Shown piece after piece: positions 7,952-16,713 of a stretch of 64,000 nt of DNA. This DNA is from Anaerolineae bacterium. GTDB lineage: Bacteria > Chloroflexota > Anaerolineae > Aggregatilineales > Phototrophicaceae. The position numbers and the translations under genes are program-made. Where the stretch lies: the NCBI GenBank assembly GCA_022822545.1, contig JAJEBE010000003.1, positions 1-64,000 on the forward strand, read 5' to 3'. How positions within the stretch are numbered: the first letter of the stretch is position 1; the number at the start of each line of letters is the position of its first letter. The notes under the pieces were generated by a model that was given only the letters and a program-made list of their open reading frames with translations, made no database searches and was not told where the DNA came from.

Positions 7952-9424
7952 CTAATAACCGCCTTCGGGATTGGGGTAGGCGTGCCCGCCGCCAAAGCTG
8001 AACGAGGGCGTCGGCGTCGCGCGGGGGGGCAGCGGCACATTGTAATCGATCGGCAGCGAACTGATGACCGCTTCCGTCTCCAGTGTGAACAGCGCCATCC
8101 AGCCCGTATCGCCCTCCGCTTCCACTTTGACCCAGGGGCTATAGGGGCTGCGGGCGAGCAGCGTCACCGCCATGCCAAAGGGGAGGGTGCGCTTGACGCG
8201 GAAGTAGGTGTCCGGCGCCTCGCGCAGGTTCCCCCCGCGGGGCACATTGACTTTGGCTTGATCGGCATAATCGCCGTAGCGCTGGGGCGGCTCCGGCGTG
8301 ATGTCGTAGACGCTATGGATCTGCCCGTGGCGGCCGGCGAGCAGCTCGGCGCTCATCCAGCCGGTATCGCCGTTGCCGAAGCGGATGTGCAGCCATTCGC
8401 CATCGCTGCTGGCGCCGAGGATGCCCATCGTTTCGCCGGCGGGCACTTGAAAGAGCAATTGCGACTCGATATCGGGCGCGACGCGCATGTTGACGCCGCC
8501 TTGCGTTTGCGCGTAACCCGGTTGCGGAATGGGCACCGGGCGATCAAACAGGCGGATCGGCATGTGCTTGATCAAGTCGTATTCCAGCAGAACCGGCTCG
8601 CCCGGCAATTGCGCCGGCCGATTCCAGTCGCCCGTCTCATAGCGCAGGTTCAACTGCTCGCCGACGTTCAAGGTGACAGATTGACCGTAAGCGACCAGGA
8701 GCACATTGCCTTCGATGACGATGAATTTGGTGGTATCGGCTTGCGTCAGCACGATGAGCGTCCCGTTGATTTCGGTGGCGACGCTGTTGATGAAGACGCT
8801 GGCGGTTTGGCCGTATAGCCCTTGGACGACCAGCGCGCCGACCGAGGGCATGGCGGCGCAATCGGAGGCGGAGGGGCCGCTTTCGATAGTTATCGAGCGC
8901 CAGCGCGCCAAGCCGGTCTCGGCCGAGACGCGGTTGCTGATGCTGACGCTGCCTATTATCAGCGCATCCATGAGGATGTTCTTTTCCAGGCGCAGCCAGA
9001 GCAATCCGCCGCCTGCCGCCGCGGATAAGGGCGGGCTTTGCAGGCGCTCAATCTGATTGGCTTCCGCCTGGGCGGCGGGGGTGTTGAGGGCGTTGGAGGC
9101 TGGATCAAGCTTGGGCGGCAAACCGCCGTTGCAGAAGTAGCCGGTGGGACCGGCGAGGCAACTATCGCTGGCCAGGGCGTAATGCGCGGCCAGGGCCGCT
9201 TCACAATTCGCGGCGGTGATGTTCGCTTTTTCTTCGGCGGGGGCGTCGGGCGCGTCGGTAGGCGGGAAGCGGATGGCGGTCGGCACCAAAGTCGGGATCG
9301 GCGTCGGGGTTATGTAGACGATGACGGACGCAGGGCGTTGAATCTGGTCCGCCGTTTGCTGCTGGGCGCGGCAGGCGCTCAACAGCAGAAGCAGGGCAAA
9401 CGCGGCGGCCAGTTGGGTTTTCAT
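7952..9424 (-). CDS. Lipoprotein with FecR-like region and two SH3-type domains
   Basis: A 490-residue surface lipoprotein. A hydrophobic signal ends in a lipobox LLSAC with Cys18 as the lipidation site. A threonine/proline-rich linker (TPTPIPTLVPTA) follows. The middle part (about 195-285) has the repeating strands of a FecR-like barrel. Two bacterial SH3 (SH3b) repeats follow: one about 300-365 (NMRVAPDIESQLLFQVPAGE, ending DTGWMSAELL) and one about 390-450 (NLREAPDTYFRVKRTLPFG, ending DTGWMAL). SH3b domains often bind cell-wall or surface glycans. The tail is proline/glycine-rich. Exact function is unknown. Confidence 0.8.
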   Translation of the reverse strand: MKTQLAAAFALLLLLSACRAQQQTADQIQRPASVIVYITPTPIPTLVPTAIRFPPTDAPDAPAEEKANITAANCEAALAAHYALASDSCLAGPTGYFCNGGLPPKLDPASNALNTPAAQAEANQIERLQSPPLSAAAGGGLLWLRLEKNILMDALIIGSVSISNRVSAETGLARWRSITIESGPSASDCAAMPSVGALVVQGLYGQTASVFINSVATEINGTLIVLTQADTTKFIVIEGNVLLVAYGQSVTLNVGEQLNLRYETGDWNRPAQLPGEPVLLEYDLIKHMPIRLFDRPVPIPQPGYAQTQGGVNMRVAPDIESQLLFQVPAGETMGILGASSDGEWLHIRFGNGDTGWMSAELLAGRHGQIHSVYDITPEPPQRYGDYADQAKVNVPRGGNLREAPDTYFRVKRTLPFGMAVTLLARSPYSPWVKVEAEGDTGWMALFTLETEAVISSLPIDYNVPLPPRATPTPSFSFGGGHAYPNPEGGY

Positions 9425-9520
9425 CTCGATAGGTCCAGCACAGCGTCAGTTAGCGGGCGCGGCAATTGTACCAGATTGGCTGGGCGGGGCGGATTAGCTT
9501 GAAGCAAACCGCGGATGCGC

Positions 9521-9982
9521 TTAGTCGGCGGCCAGGAATTTCAGCGCTTTTTCGATGCTCTTCTTGGGGCTGATTTTGACCTGGGCATCGAGCACTTCGC
9601 CCTCCTCGCCGATGATCCAGTGCGAGCGGATCACGCCCATGTACTTCTTGCCGTACATCGACTTTTCGCCCCAGGCATCCCAGGCTTCCAGCACCTGATG
9701 TTCGGGGTCGGAGAGCAAGTCATATTGCAGCGATTCCTTCTCAATCCACTTTGCCAGCGCGGCCGGCTCATCCGGGCTGAGCCCGAGCAGGACTGCGTCA
9801 GCTGTTTCTATCCGCGCGAAGTTGTCGCGGAAGCCGCAGGCCTGCGTCGTGCAACCGGAGGTGCCGGCTTTGGGATAAGCGAAGAGCAGAACCTTCTTGC
9901 CGCGGTAATCGCTGAGCGCGACCTTTTCGCCCTTTTGGTTGAGCAATGCAAAATCCGGCGCGATGTCGCCTACTGCTGGCAT
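9521..9982 (-). CDS. Peroxiredoxin, BCP/PrxQ-like (paralogue 2)
   Basis: A 153-residue thiol peroxidase of the BCP/PrxQ group, clearly related along its whole length to the protein at 5056-5529: both have PEFELLNQ or PDFALLNQ at the start, LSDYRG, ACGFRD, YDLLSDPEH and DAWDAWG. Its active site TSGCTTQACGFRD has Cys44 (peroxidatic) and Cys49 (resolving) and keeps the usual Thr after Cys44. The start at 9982 follows AAGGAG by about seven bases, so a reading 20 codons longer is rejected. It probably uses thioredoxin as reductant. Confidence 0.92.
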   Translation of the reverse strand: MPAVGDIAPDFALLNQKGEKVALSDYRGKKVLLFAYPKAGTSGCTTQACGFRDNFARIETADAVLLGLSPDEPAALAKWIEKESLQYDLLSDPEHQVLEAWDAWGEKSMYGKKYMGVIRSHWIIGEEGEVLDAQVKISPKKSIEKALKFLAAD

Positions 9983-10048
9983 AATTGTCTCCTTTGATTG
10001 TCCATCCGGCTGATTGTAGCGCATGACTTGAGGGAATGGCACGGGGCG

Positions 10049-11125
10049 CTAGGGGCAATCGCGCGCGCCTTGAATTTCCCGGCGGGCGAGATCAATGCCG
10101 AGCCACATGGTCGCTGTCGCCTGCGCCGGCATCATCAAGTGCAGGTCCGGCGGAAATTGGGCGAGGAAAGCCTCGTCGCTAGCAATTGGCGCGAGCGCGA
10201 TGCTGCCGCCTTCGGTCTCGCTGGCGGTGGCGAAAGGCATATCGCTATCGGGCGCTGTGATGCGGCGATACCAATCGGGGTCGTGAATCAGCAGCAGCGT
10301 GCTGACCTCCGGGCGCAGGGTGAGCAGGTTGAAGACGATGCCGGTGGCGCATAGCTGGGCGCGGCCGGTTTTGAGCATGTCCAGGAGATAGAGCAGGGCG
10401 GGGTGATCATAGAAGAAATCCCAGCGCGGGGGTTGCAGCTGTTCGGGAAAGTTGAATAATTCTTCCAGCACTTCGCGCAGAATCTGATGCCTGAGGCTCC
10501 ATTCGCGTTGATCGGCAAAGTCGGCCGTCGTCGGCTCGAAGATCATCGCCGGCAATACATGAACCATGCCGCTGTCGATGGCGGTGGCGGCTGAACGGCG
10601 CGCCAGCAGCGCTTTGTAGCCGCCCCCATCATTAAAGACGGTGAGCGTGCCGATGCCGATGGTCGCGCTGCGCCCCCAGCCCCGCCTTAACGCTTCGGCC
10701 GGCGCTACTTGTCGATGGTAAGTGGCGCGGGAGGGCGCGCGCATCCAGCCTTCGGCGACAGCATCGCGCAGTTCGCGCTCCAGGGCAGCGCAGGTCGCCA
10801 GCATGTCGAAGTAGCGGCCGATGGCGCCGCGGAGGCGAAGCGGCTTCACCCGTATCGCTTGCATGGTGAAGGTCTGGCCGTCGTACAGGCCGGGCTTGCT
10901 GTTCTGCAGGTCATGCAGATAGCTGTAATCGTAGCAGGCGAAATCGCGCGCTTCCGGCGCCGGCAAGCTGCGGTCGAGCAAGCTGTCGACATCGTGAATT
11001 TGCTGATCGGCCGGGTAGAAAACGGTCACCGGGTGCTCAATGTCGCCCCGCGAAAAGGGCTCGCACTGATACAAATGCCGCAAGTAGTCGGTCATATTCT
11101 TGTAGTCGCGGTTGTCGAGTGGCAT
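10049..11125 (-). CDS. Uncharacterised protein with Nudix-like box
   Basis: A 358-residue soluble protein that I cannot name. The clearest hint is near residue 205-225: RHQILREVLEELFNFPE resembles the core of the Nudix box (REuxEExxxL), preceded by a hydrophobic strand and MVHVLPAMIFEP, which fits the strand before a Nudix helix. The glycine that opens a canonical box is not evident, so this may be a degenerate or divergent Nudix fold. The N-terminal third (YPADQQIHDVDSLLDRSLP) has no recognised motif. It stands alone, divergent from the AT-rich islet that starts 30 bases upstream. ATG at 11095 is a possible shorter start. Confidence 0.5.
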   Translation of the reverse strand: MPLDNRDYKNMTDYLRHLYQCEPFSRGDIEHPVTVFYPADQQIHDVDSLLDRSLPAPEARDFACYDYSYLHDLQNSKPGLYDGQTFTMQAIRVKPLRLRGAIGRYFDMLATCAALERELRDAVAEGWMRAPSRATYHRQVAPAEALRRGWGRSATIGIGTLTVFNDGGGYKALLARRSAATAIDSGMVHVLPAMIFEPTTADFADQREWSLRHQILREVLEELFNFPEQLQPPRWDFFYDHPALLYLLDMLKTGRAQLCATGIVFNLLTLRPEVSTLLLIHDPDWYRRITAPDSDMPFATASETEGGSIALAPIASDEAFLAQFPPDLHLMMPAQATATMWLGIDLARREIQGARDCP

Positions 11126-11155
11126 TTGATATCTTGGTCGATGGCCTTTCTCTAC

Positions 11156-11184
11156 TTGTACAGGATTATGTCAACATGTAAATT
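11156..11184 (+). promoter_or_regulatory. Possible promoter of the AT-rich islet
   Basis: TTGTAC and TAAATT are separated by 17 bases, about 80 bases before the first small membrane protein. The surrounding sequence turns abruptly AT-rich here. Confidence 0.4.
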
Positions 11185-11262
11185 ATACGCTTAGTGGAAG
11201 TAGCGGGGTCGTCCAAGTAAACTCACTATCGTAATCTCGTAGATTAGTAAGGAACTGTCAGT

Positions 11263-11727
11263 TTGGACCCAGCAAAGACTCAGATGATAATTCACTTTGT
11301 CTTGTGGATTTGCCTCAGTATATGTTTACCTCTCCTACCAATTGGGCTTGGTATTTTGATCGCAGCTTTGCAGCAAGTCGAGATTTCGCTGTTTAATCTA
11401 TTAGATGGAATAGAACTTTTGCTAATCTCGTTGGGGTTGGTAACCGCAACGGGTATTGATCTGTCACAAGTTAGAAGTGCTTGGTCAGATCGGGATTTGC
11501 CGTACTTCCTTATCCGCCTGTTGCTTATATTGCTTGGCATCGGAAACATCATATTACTTACGCTGATTTATGTTAACGATCGAGTAACAGATTTGCGATT
11601 CGATACTGAGACAAAATTCATTTTTGTAGGCATATTGGCTGTTTCGATTAGCCTGATTACTGTTGTTCTACAACTACATATTGGTTATATTCGTAATAGG
11701 AGGAGTGTGGAGGAAGCGTCAGCATGA
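11263..11727 (+). CDS. Small four-helix membrane protein of unknown function
   Basis: A 154-residue protein with four strongly hydrophobic segments (about 9-35, 43-65, 79-105, 116-142) and short charged loops. The last loop contains YIRNRRSVEE, which suggests a cytoplasmic C-terminus. The start is a TTG at 11263 preceded by AAGGA at a good distance; an ATG seven codons later has no such site. Codon use is AT-rich, unlike neighbouring genes, which suggests recent transfer. The stop overlaps the next start (ATGA), so the two are translationally coupled. No homologous family is recognised. Confidence 0.6.
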   Translation: MDPAKTQMIIHFVLWICLSICLPLLPIGLGILIAALQQVEISLFNLLDGIELLLISLGLVTATGIDLSQVRSAWSDRDLPYFLIRLLLILLGIGNIILLTLIYVNDRVTDLRFDTETKFIFVGILAVSISLITVVLQLHIGYIRNRRSVEEASA

Positions 11728-11915
11728 GTCCTGAAATCCTCGTACTGCTGTTTATCTTCTTGATATTTCTGCTGATAGGCTCAATAGGAATGAGCTTGTA
11801 TTTGCTCCACGATATAAGAAGTGGAAGCTATCGTAAATTGATTTCAGCGAGCGAACAGCATGCTGACTTTGCAGAAAATGTCAAAAGCCTTCGAAAAAAA
11901 AACTTGGAGACGTGA
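11724..11915 (+). CDS. Short single-pass membrane protein, coupled to the upstream gene
   Basis: A 63-residue protein. One N-terminal membrane helix (residues about 4-28, ILVLLFIFLIFLLIGSIG) is followed by a basic, probably cytoplasmic tail. It begins in an ATGA overlap with the four-helix protein upstream, and its stop lies two bases before the GTG of a truncated third reading frame. This makes a tightly packed three-gene cassette. Base composition matches the upstream gene and not the chromosome. Function unknown. Confidence 0.5.
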   Translation: MSPEILVLLFIFLIFLLIGSIGMSLYLLHDIRSGSYRKLISASEQHADFAENVKSLRKKNLET

Positions 11916-11917
11916 GA

Positions 11918-12007
11918 GTGGAATCTGGCACATCACCGCAAAAAGTTCGCGATTACATCTACCTTGATACAAATCGCGCAAAGTCGATCTGTTCTCAAAT
12001 AAGCTGA
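11918..12007 (+). pseudogene. Truncated start of a third cassette gene, DUF6414-like N-terminus
   Basis: Beginning at a GTG two bases after the previous stop, 29 codons read through to TGA at 12005-12007. They contain VRDYIYLDTNRAKSICSQIS. This strongly resembles the opening of a family of bacterial proteins that start YIYLD-N-+-KSI-SQ (DUF6414 by memory), which normally continue for 200-300 residues. Here the sequence ends at once and GC-rich host DNA resumes within about a dozen bases. I read it as the remnant of a gene cut at the edge of the islet. Family assignment rests on this short motif only. Confidence 0.5.
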
Positions 12008-12020
12008 AATTCAACGCGCA

Positions 12021-12983
12021 TCAATTCTGCCTTTCAGCCAAGCGCTGCGCCAGCCACATCAAGCCGTCGGCAATGAGCGCCTGCGCCAAGGACAGGCCGG
12101 CCAGGCCAAGGCCGATGACGATGCCGAAGGGCGCATGCCGCCAGACTGCGCCCATGCTGCCGAGTTGCAAAAGCGCAAGCCCCCAATCGCCGTAGCTGCT
12201 GTAGCCGAGAAAGAGCAGGAAAGTCGCCGCGCCCGGCAGCGTGAGCTCAGCCTGCAAAGCTAATGAAACCGCCAGCGACGCCGCGCTGACGAAGACAAGC
12301 AGCGCAAGGATCAACAGGATCTGAGCGACCGCCGCGAAAAGACGGTCTTTTATGGCGAGCCTCGTTAGAATGCCCAGCGCGGCGAATGACGCGATCATGG
12401 ACAGGGGCAGCAAGAAGCCGGCGGTCACATTCAAGGCGATAAGGGGTGGAATGAGGCGCCAGTCCGCGGCTGAGGTCGCGGACTCCGCGTTCAGCATCTG
12501 GAGGTAGCCGCCGCCGAATGCGGTCAGGTCAAAGAGTATGCCCAAGGCGAGGATCAGCCGGACGAGAAGAATCGCTGCGATTGGCGCGCGCAGCCGGTAG
12601 AGAATGCCCAGCCAGCGAGCGCGCAAGGCCAGCCCAGCGCCACGCTCGGTGATGCGCAGATTGTCCCAGGTATTGCTTTGGACTTGGGCGTCAAAGGCAG
12701 CGGCGCCCAGGAGCAGGGCCGTGATCGCGGTCAACGTTTGCAGCGCTGCGGCGGGGAAGTACAGGCTCCCCCAGAGGACGCCGGTGGCGCTTTGGCTGGC
12801 TCCTGAGTTGCCCGTTGCCGCCGCGTCCAAGAACAGCGCTGCGCCCCCAAGCAAGATGCCGAGCAAAAGCAGTTGCATGATGAATTGGCGGCGGGCATCG
12901 CCGACGCGAGGATGAAACCATTCGTAATCGAGCAGCGGATTCCGCGCCCATTGGGGCAGCAAGCGCTTCCTGATGTTATTCAT
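12021..12983 (-). CDS. Polytopic membrane protein, ABC-2-permease-like
   Basis: A 320-residue integral membrane protein with about eight hydrophobic segments. The cytoplasmic N-terminus (RNPLLDYEWFHPRVGDARR) is followed by paired helices and a conserved-looking loop QSNTWDNLRITERGAG, an arrangement like that of ABC-2-type permease subunits. No ATPase is adjacent, so the function is open. The ATG at 12983 overlaps the end of addA by eight bases, indicating translational coupling. A longer reading into addA (35 more codons) lacks sense as a membrane protein start and is rejected. Confidence 0.5.
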   Translation of the reverse strand: MNNIRKRLLPQWARNPLLDYEWFHPRVGDARRQFIMQLLLLGILLGGAALFLDAAATGNSGASQSATGVLWGSLYFPAAALQTLTAITALLLGAAAFDAQVQSNTWDNLRITERGAGLALRARWLGILYRLRAPIAAILLVRLILALGILFDLTAFGGGYLQMLNAESATSAADWRLIPPLIALNVTAGFLLPLSMIASFAALGILTRLAIKDRLFAAVAQILLILALLVFVSAASLAVSLALQAELTLPGAATFLLFLGYSSYGDWGLALLQLGSMGAVWRHAPFGIVIGLGLAGLSLAQALIADGLMWLAQRLAERQN

Positions 12984-15900
12984 CGTGAGGCACAAGTTCG
13001 CCGATGGTCGATTCCAACCGGTCCAGCTCCGCCATACAGTCTTGGCCGGCGAGCCGGACGGCGCGGTTGCCGCGAATGTAGTGGACATAAGTTTGCGGCC
13101 AATGATCGAGACCGAGCTTCGCGCGCAGCGCGGCCGCGTAAACGCCCAGTTGCAGGAGATAGCGATCGGCGTGCTGCTCGTAGGCGCCGCCTGTCACGGC
13201 GCTTGTCTTGTAATCGATGACGGTCCATGCGCCGTCGGGCTGCTGCAAGGCGAGGTCCATGACGCCGTGAATGGCGCGTTTTTCTGTTCGGAACATAAAA
13301 GGCAGTTCGGTGTAAAGCGGACGGCCATCGGCGCGGGCGGCGTTGACCCAGCGCTGGACATCGCTGGACCCGTGCAGCGAGATCAACGCTTCGACCTGGC
13401 GCAGAGCGTAGGCAGCGGCGGCGGAGTTCGTGATTCCCTTCTCCCAGGCGATGGCGCGGAGCAATTCGCGCGCGCTCGATCCTTCAAGCGGGAAATGCCC
13501 GTAACACAAGTATTCATGCACGATCTCGCCGATGAGGGCCGGCGTGACAGTTTGCCGCCCAATGGGCAAGGTTATGGCAGCGTCGGGCAAGCCGCGGGCA
13601 GCGCTCCGACGAAATCTGCGGGCGGCGGATTGGCGTTGCTGGCGGCTCAGGCCGCGGCGATACTCGCCGATGTCCGCGATTTGCGAGGCGCTGATATGGC
13701 GCAGGCCGGGCGGGCCTCGGCTTGGCAGCGGCTCTATCAGCGGCGGCGAGAAGGGCGGATACTCGCTCTCCTCTGCCTGATAGTCCCACAAGTCTTTCTT
13801 TTGGTTAGCCGACTGGTAAAGCGCAGCGGACGGCGGCGGCGCTTGCGGCATGATGATCGAGACAGGGCGCTCGGCGAAACTCTTTTCCTGCTTCGGCTCG
13901 CGTTCTATATCTTCAAGCTCGAGCGCGGCGATCAACTGTTGCAGCCAACCTTTGCTCGCCCAGCGTCCATTCTTATTTTGCTGGACCTGGCCGCTGATGA
14001 GCAGATAATCTTGCGCGCGGGTGGCGGCGACATAGAGCAGCCGTTTGCGCTCAGCCGCTTCCTTGAGCGCAGCCAGGGCGGCATTACGCTGATGCGCGAA
14101 ACCACTCGCATAGCGGTTTTCGTCCGCGTCATAAACCTGGCAGCTCAACCCGCTTTTGGGATCGGCAAGCAGGGTCGGCGCGCCTGGGAAGCCGCGTTCC
14201 CAGGACGCATCCGCCAGGATGACCAGGGGGAATTCCAGGCCCTTGCTGGCATGCACGGTCATGAGGCGGGTGGCGTCGCCCGCTGCCAGATGCGCTTCGC
14301 CTTCGCGCGCTTCACGCGTCGACAGATCGGTCAGGTATTGGGAGAACTTGCCAAGAGTGATCTTGCCGCTCGCTTCGGCCAGATGCAGCAGCTTCTCGAT
14401 ATTGCCCCGCCGCCGAGCGCCATCGGGCAGGCCGGTCAAGATGGCGAGATAATTCGTCTTGGCCAGGGTGCGGCGCAGCAACTCGGAAATCGTGACGCGA
14501 CCCGACATGCGCAGCAGGTCGGCCAGGGTAGCCAGGGCGTGATTCACCAGCGGCAAATCGGCATCGACCATGCCCGGCGCCGATAAACCGGCCGCCGCGA
14601 TATCCAGGGCGCGCCAAAGCGGCAGCGGGCCGGATGCGCCGTTTTCGTCGGCCGGGATCAGACGCAAGGCGAAGAGCAAATCATCGCTGAAAGCGAATAT
14701 CGGCGAACGCAAAACGGCCGCCAGCGCCAGATCATCGGCGGGGTTATGCAAGAAGCGCAGCAAATCCAGCATGTCCCAGACTTCCTGCCGGTCATAATAA
14801 CCGCGCCCGGCGATGGTGATGTATGGCAACTCTGCCGACTTCAGGGCATCTTCGTAAATTGTCACATGCGACATCGACTGAAACAGGATTGCGATATCGC
14901 CGTATTCAATGTCGCGCCAATCGCCCTTTCCCTTGTCGAAGATTTGACGACGCTCAGCCAGTATCGCTTTGATACGCTCGGCGATTGCGCAGGCCTCCCA
15001 GCGGCGCATGTCTTCCGCCGTATATCGTTGCCGCCGATTTCGCTTGCTCTTTGCCGGCTCGCCCAATTCATCGCGAATCAGCCTGTCCAGAAGCTGCAAT
15101 TCAATGGCGGGTATGCCGGGCGAGTCCTGGCGAGAGGCGCTCATCGGCTTGTCAAAGACCACTTGAAAGTCCGCCACCGGGCTGTCTTTATCTTGCTTCA
15201 AGAGGCGTTGAAAGAGGGCATTGAACTGTTCCACCAGATTATGATGGCTGCGAAAAGACATCGACAGCGGCAGCTCGAGACAGGCATCGCGGTCGCGGAA
15301 CGAAGCGCGGACGCAGTTGAAGACGCTGACATCGGCGCCTCGGAATTGGTAAATGCTCTGCTTGGGATCGCCAACAGTGAATAGCGAACCGGCGGTCTCC
15401 ATATCCGCCAGTTGGTTGATAATCCGCCATTGCGCCTTGTTGGTATCCTGAAATTCATCGACGAGAAGGTGTTTGAATTCGGCATTGCGATAACGGGCGC
15501 GCACCGCTTCATCTTTCAGCAAGTCCGCCGCCAGCCGCTCCAGGTCGTCGAAGTCGAGTTGCGCCGCCGCCTGTTTGCGCTCGCGGTAGGTCCGGCGCGT
15601 CTCTTGCAAGAGCGCATGCCAGCGCGGCAGCAGCTGCGCCGTCAGTCTATCCAGATCGCCGGGCATTTCGCCGATGTTGCCCAGCGCGGTCTTGAGGCGT
15701 TTTCGCAGGTCGCGCAGCAGTTGGGCGGCTTCGTTTTTGGCATCCTTGCCGCCCCATTTTGCGGCCGACCCTTTGTTGCCGACAGCGCCCTTGTCATGGC
15801 ATTCTCGCATGAGTCGCATGACTTGCGCGGCGTCGATGTCTTCCGCTGCCATTTGCGACAGGTAATCTTCATATTGCAGGACGAGCGCCGAAAGCATGTC

Positions 15901-16545
15901 GCCGGCGGGCAGATAAGCCAGCGCGCGCAGGGCTTCGGCGGAGTCGATCAGACGCTCTCGCTCGGCCATCGTCTCGGCTGCCCACTCATCCATCCAGCGT
16001 CCAAAGGGATTTTCAGGCGGCGGCGGATAATCGGCGTTGACCAGCGACATTTGCTTGAGCGCGGCTTCGATCTTGAAGGCATCGTAGTGCGCGAATAATT
16101 TCGAGCCGGGCGGCTTGATATCCGCCAGCAGATCGGCGACGACATCGTCCAGCATAATCGCGGCTTCGACCTCGTCCAGCACTTCGAATTTGGGATCGAC
16201 GCCGGCCTGGGCCGCGTTGGCGCGAATGATGTCGGCGCAGAGCCCGTGGATCGTATCGATGCGCGCGCTGTCTATTTGCGACAGGCGCTCCGCCCAGCGT
16301 TGCAAGCCCGGTTCCTTGGCGCGCCGCTCCAATTCCTGCCGGGCGCGATGGCGCATTTCAAAAGCCGCTTCACGCGTGAAGGTGATAGCCACCAGGGCGC
16401 TTATGGGCCAGTCGGGATTGCTGGCCAGCAGTTGCAGATAGCGCTGCACCAACACTCGCGTTTTGCCCGAGCCGGCGCCCGCCACGACGATGAGGTTTTT
16501 GTCCTGAGTATGAATGGCGGCTCGCTGTTCCCGCGTCGGCTGCAT
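12976..16545 (-). CDS. addA: ATP-dependent helicase/nuclease subunit A (AddA/RecB-like)
   Basis: An 1189-residue superfamily 1 helicase fused to a nuclease, the motor subunit that processes double-strand breaks for recombination. Visible motifs are Walker A AGAGSGKT (residues 22-29), Walker B LLVDEFQDTN (about 358), GDPKQSIYQFRGAD (about 390), VHASKGLEFPLVILAD (about 765) and YVAATRAQDYLL. The C-terminal PD-(D/E)XK nuclease shows HGVMDLAL and VIDYKTSAV near residue 1110, with the catalytic Asp and Lys. Length is typical of AddA (about 1200). It lies 168 bases downstream of addB on the same strand, and the spacer holds a palindromic repeat. Confidence 0.93.
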   Translation of the reverse strand: MQPTREQRAAIHTQDKNLIVVAGAGSGKTRVLVQRYLQLLASNPDWPISALVAITFTREAAFEMRHRARQELERRAKEPGLQRWAERLSQIDSARIDTIHGLCADIIRANAAQAGVDPKFEVLDEVEAAIMLDDVVADLLADIKPPGSKLFAHYDAFKIEAALKQMSLVNADYPPPPENPFGRWMDEWAAETMAERERLIDSAEALRALAYLPAGDMLSALVLQYEDYLSQMAAEDIDAAQVMRLMRECHDKGAVGNKGSAAKWGGKDAKNEAAQLLRDLRKRLKTALGNIGEMPGDLDRLTAQLLPRWHALLQETRRTYRERKQAAAQLDFDDLERLAADLLKDEAVRARYRNAEFKHLLVDEFQDTNKAQWRIINQLADMETAGSLFTVGDPKQSIYQFRGADVSVFNCVRASFRDRDACLELPLSMSFRSHHNLVEQFNALFQRLLKQDKDSPVADFQVVFDKPMSASRQDSPGIPAIELQLLDRLIRDELGEPAKSKRNRRQRYTAEDMRRWEACAIAERIKAILAERRQIFDKGKGDWRDIEYGDIAILFQSMSHVTIYEDALKSAELPYITIAGRGYYDRQEVWDMLDLLRFLHNPADDLALAAVLRSPIFAFSDDLLFALRLIPADENGASGPLPLWRALDIAAAGLSAPGMVDADLPLVNHALATLADLLRMSGRVTISELLRRTLAKTNYLAILTGLPDGARRRGNIEKLLHLAEASGKITLGKFSQYLTDLSTREAREGEAHLAAGDATRLMTVHASKGLEFPLVILADASWERGFPGAPTLLADPKSGLSCQVYDADENRYASGFAHQRNAALAALKEAAERKRLLYVAATRAQDYLLISGQVQQNKNGRWASKGWLQQLIAALELEDIEREPKQEKSFAERPVSIIMPQAPPPSAALYQSANQKKDLWDYQAEESEYPPFSPPLIEPLPSRGPPGLRHISASQIADIGEYRRGLSRQQRQSAARRFRRSAARGLPDAAITLPIGRQTVTPALIGEIVHEYLCYGHFPLEGSSARELLRAIAWEKGITNSAAAAYALRQVEALISLHGSSDVQRWVNAARADGRPLYTELPFMFRTEKRAIHGVMDLALQQPDGAWTVIDYKTSAVTGGAYEQHADRYLLQLGVYAAALRAKLGLDHWPQTYVHYIRGNRAVRLAGQDCMAELDRLESTIGELVPHDE

Positions 16546-16616
16546 AGCGTCCCTCTACTCGATCACAGTAAAACCAAGTTAGTCATGCGACAAATGAAAT
16601 GCAGCGGATGTTATAA

Positions 16617-16666
16617 GCGGGCGACTCACAGGGGCGCGTAGACACAGCCCGTCAGTCGCCCCTACA
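16617..16666. repeat. Palindromic intergenic element with internal 20-mer
   Basis: Arms GGGCGACT and AGTCGCCC form an 8-bp inverted repeat, preceded by GC and followed by CTACAA. The interior contains GGGGCGCGTAGACACAGCCC (16631-16650), identical to 3681-3700. The outer arms match the three-unit cluster at 5581-5764 (GCGGGCGAC and TCGCCCCTAC). It sits between addB and addA. Confidence 0.75.
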
Positions 16667-16713
16667 ATGATTTCGGTTTTTGCCATTCTCTTTACCTTGC
16701 AATATTTTTCTCA

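Noticed and set aside
12005..12007. TGA at the end of the 29-codon remnant as a second selenocysteine codon
   Set aside because: Sequence after it is unrelated to the family, the base composition changes, and no SECIS-like hairpin with suitable loop is seen. Truncation is the simpler reading.
12973..14586. A 537-codon open frame on the plus strand
   Set aside because: It lies wholly opposite addA, lacks any recognised motif and has the composition of an antisense shadow in GC-rich DNA.
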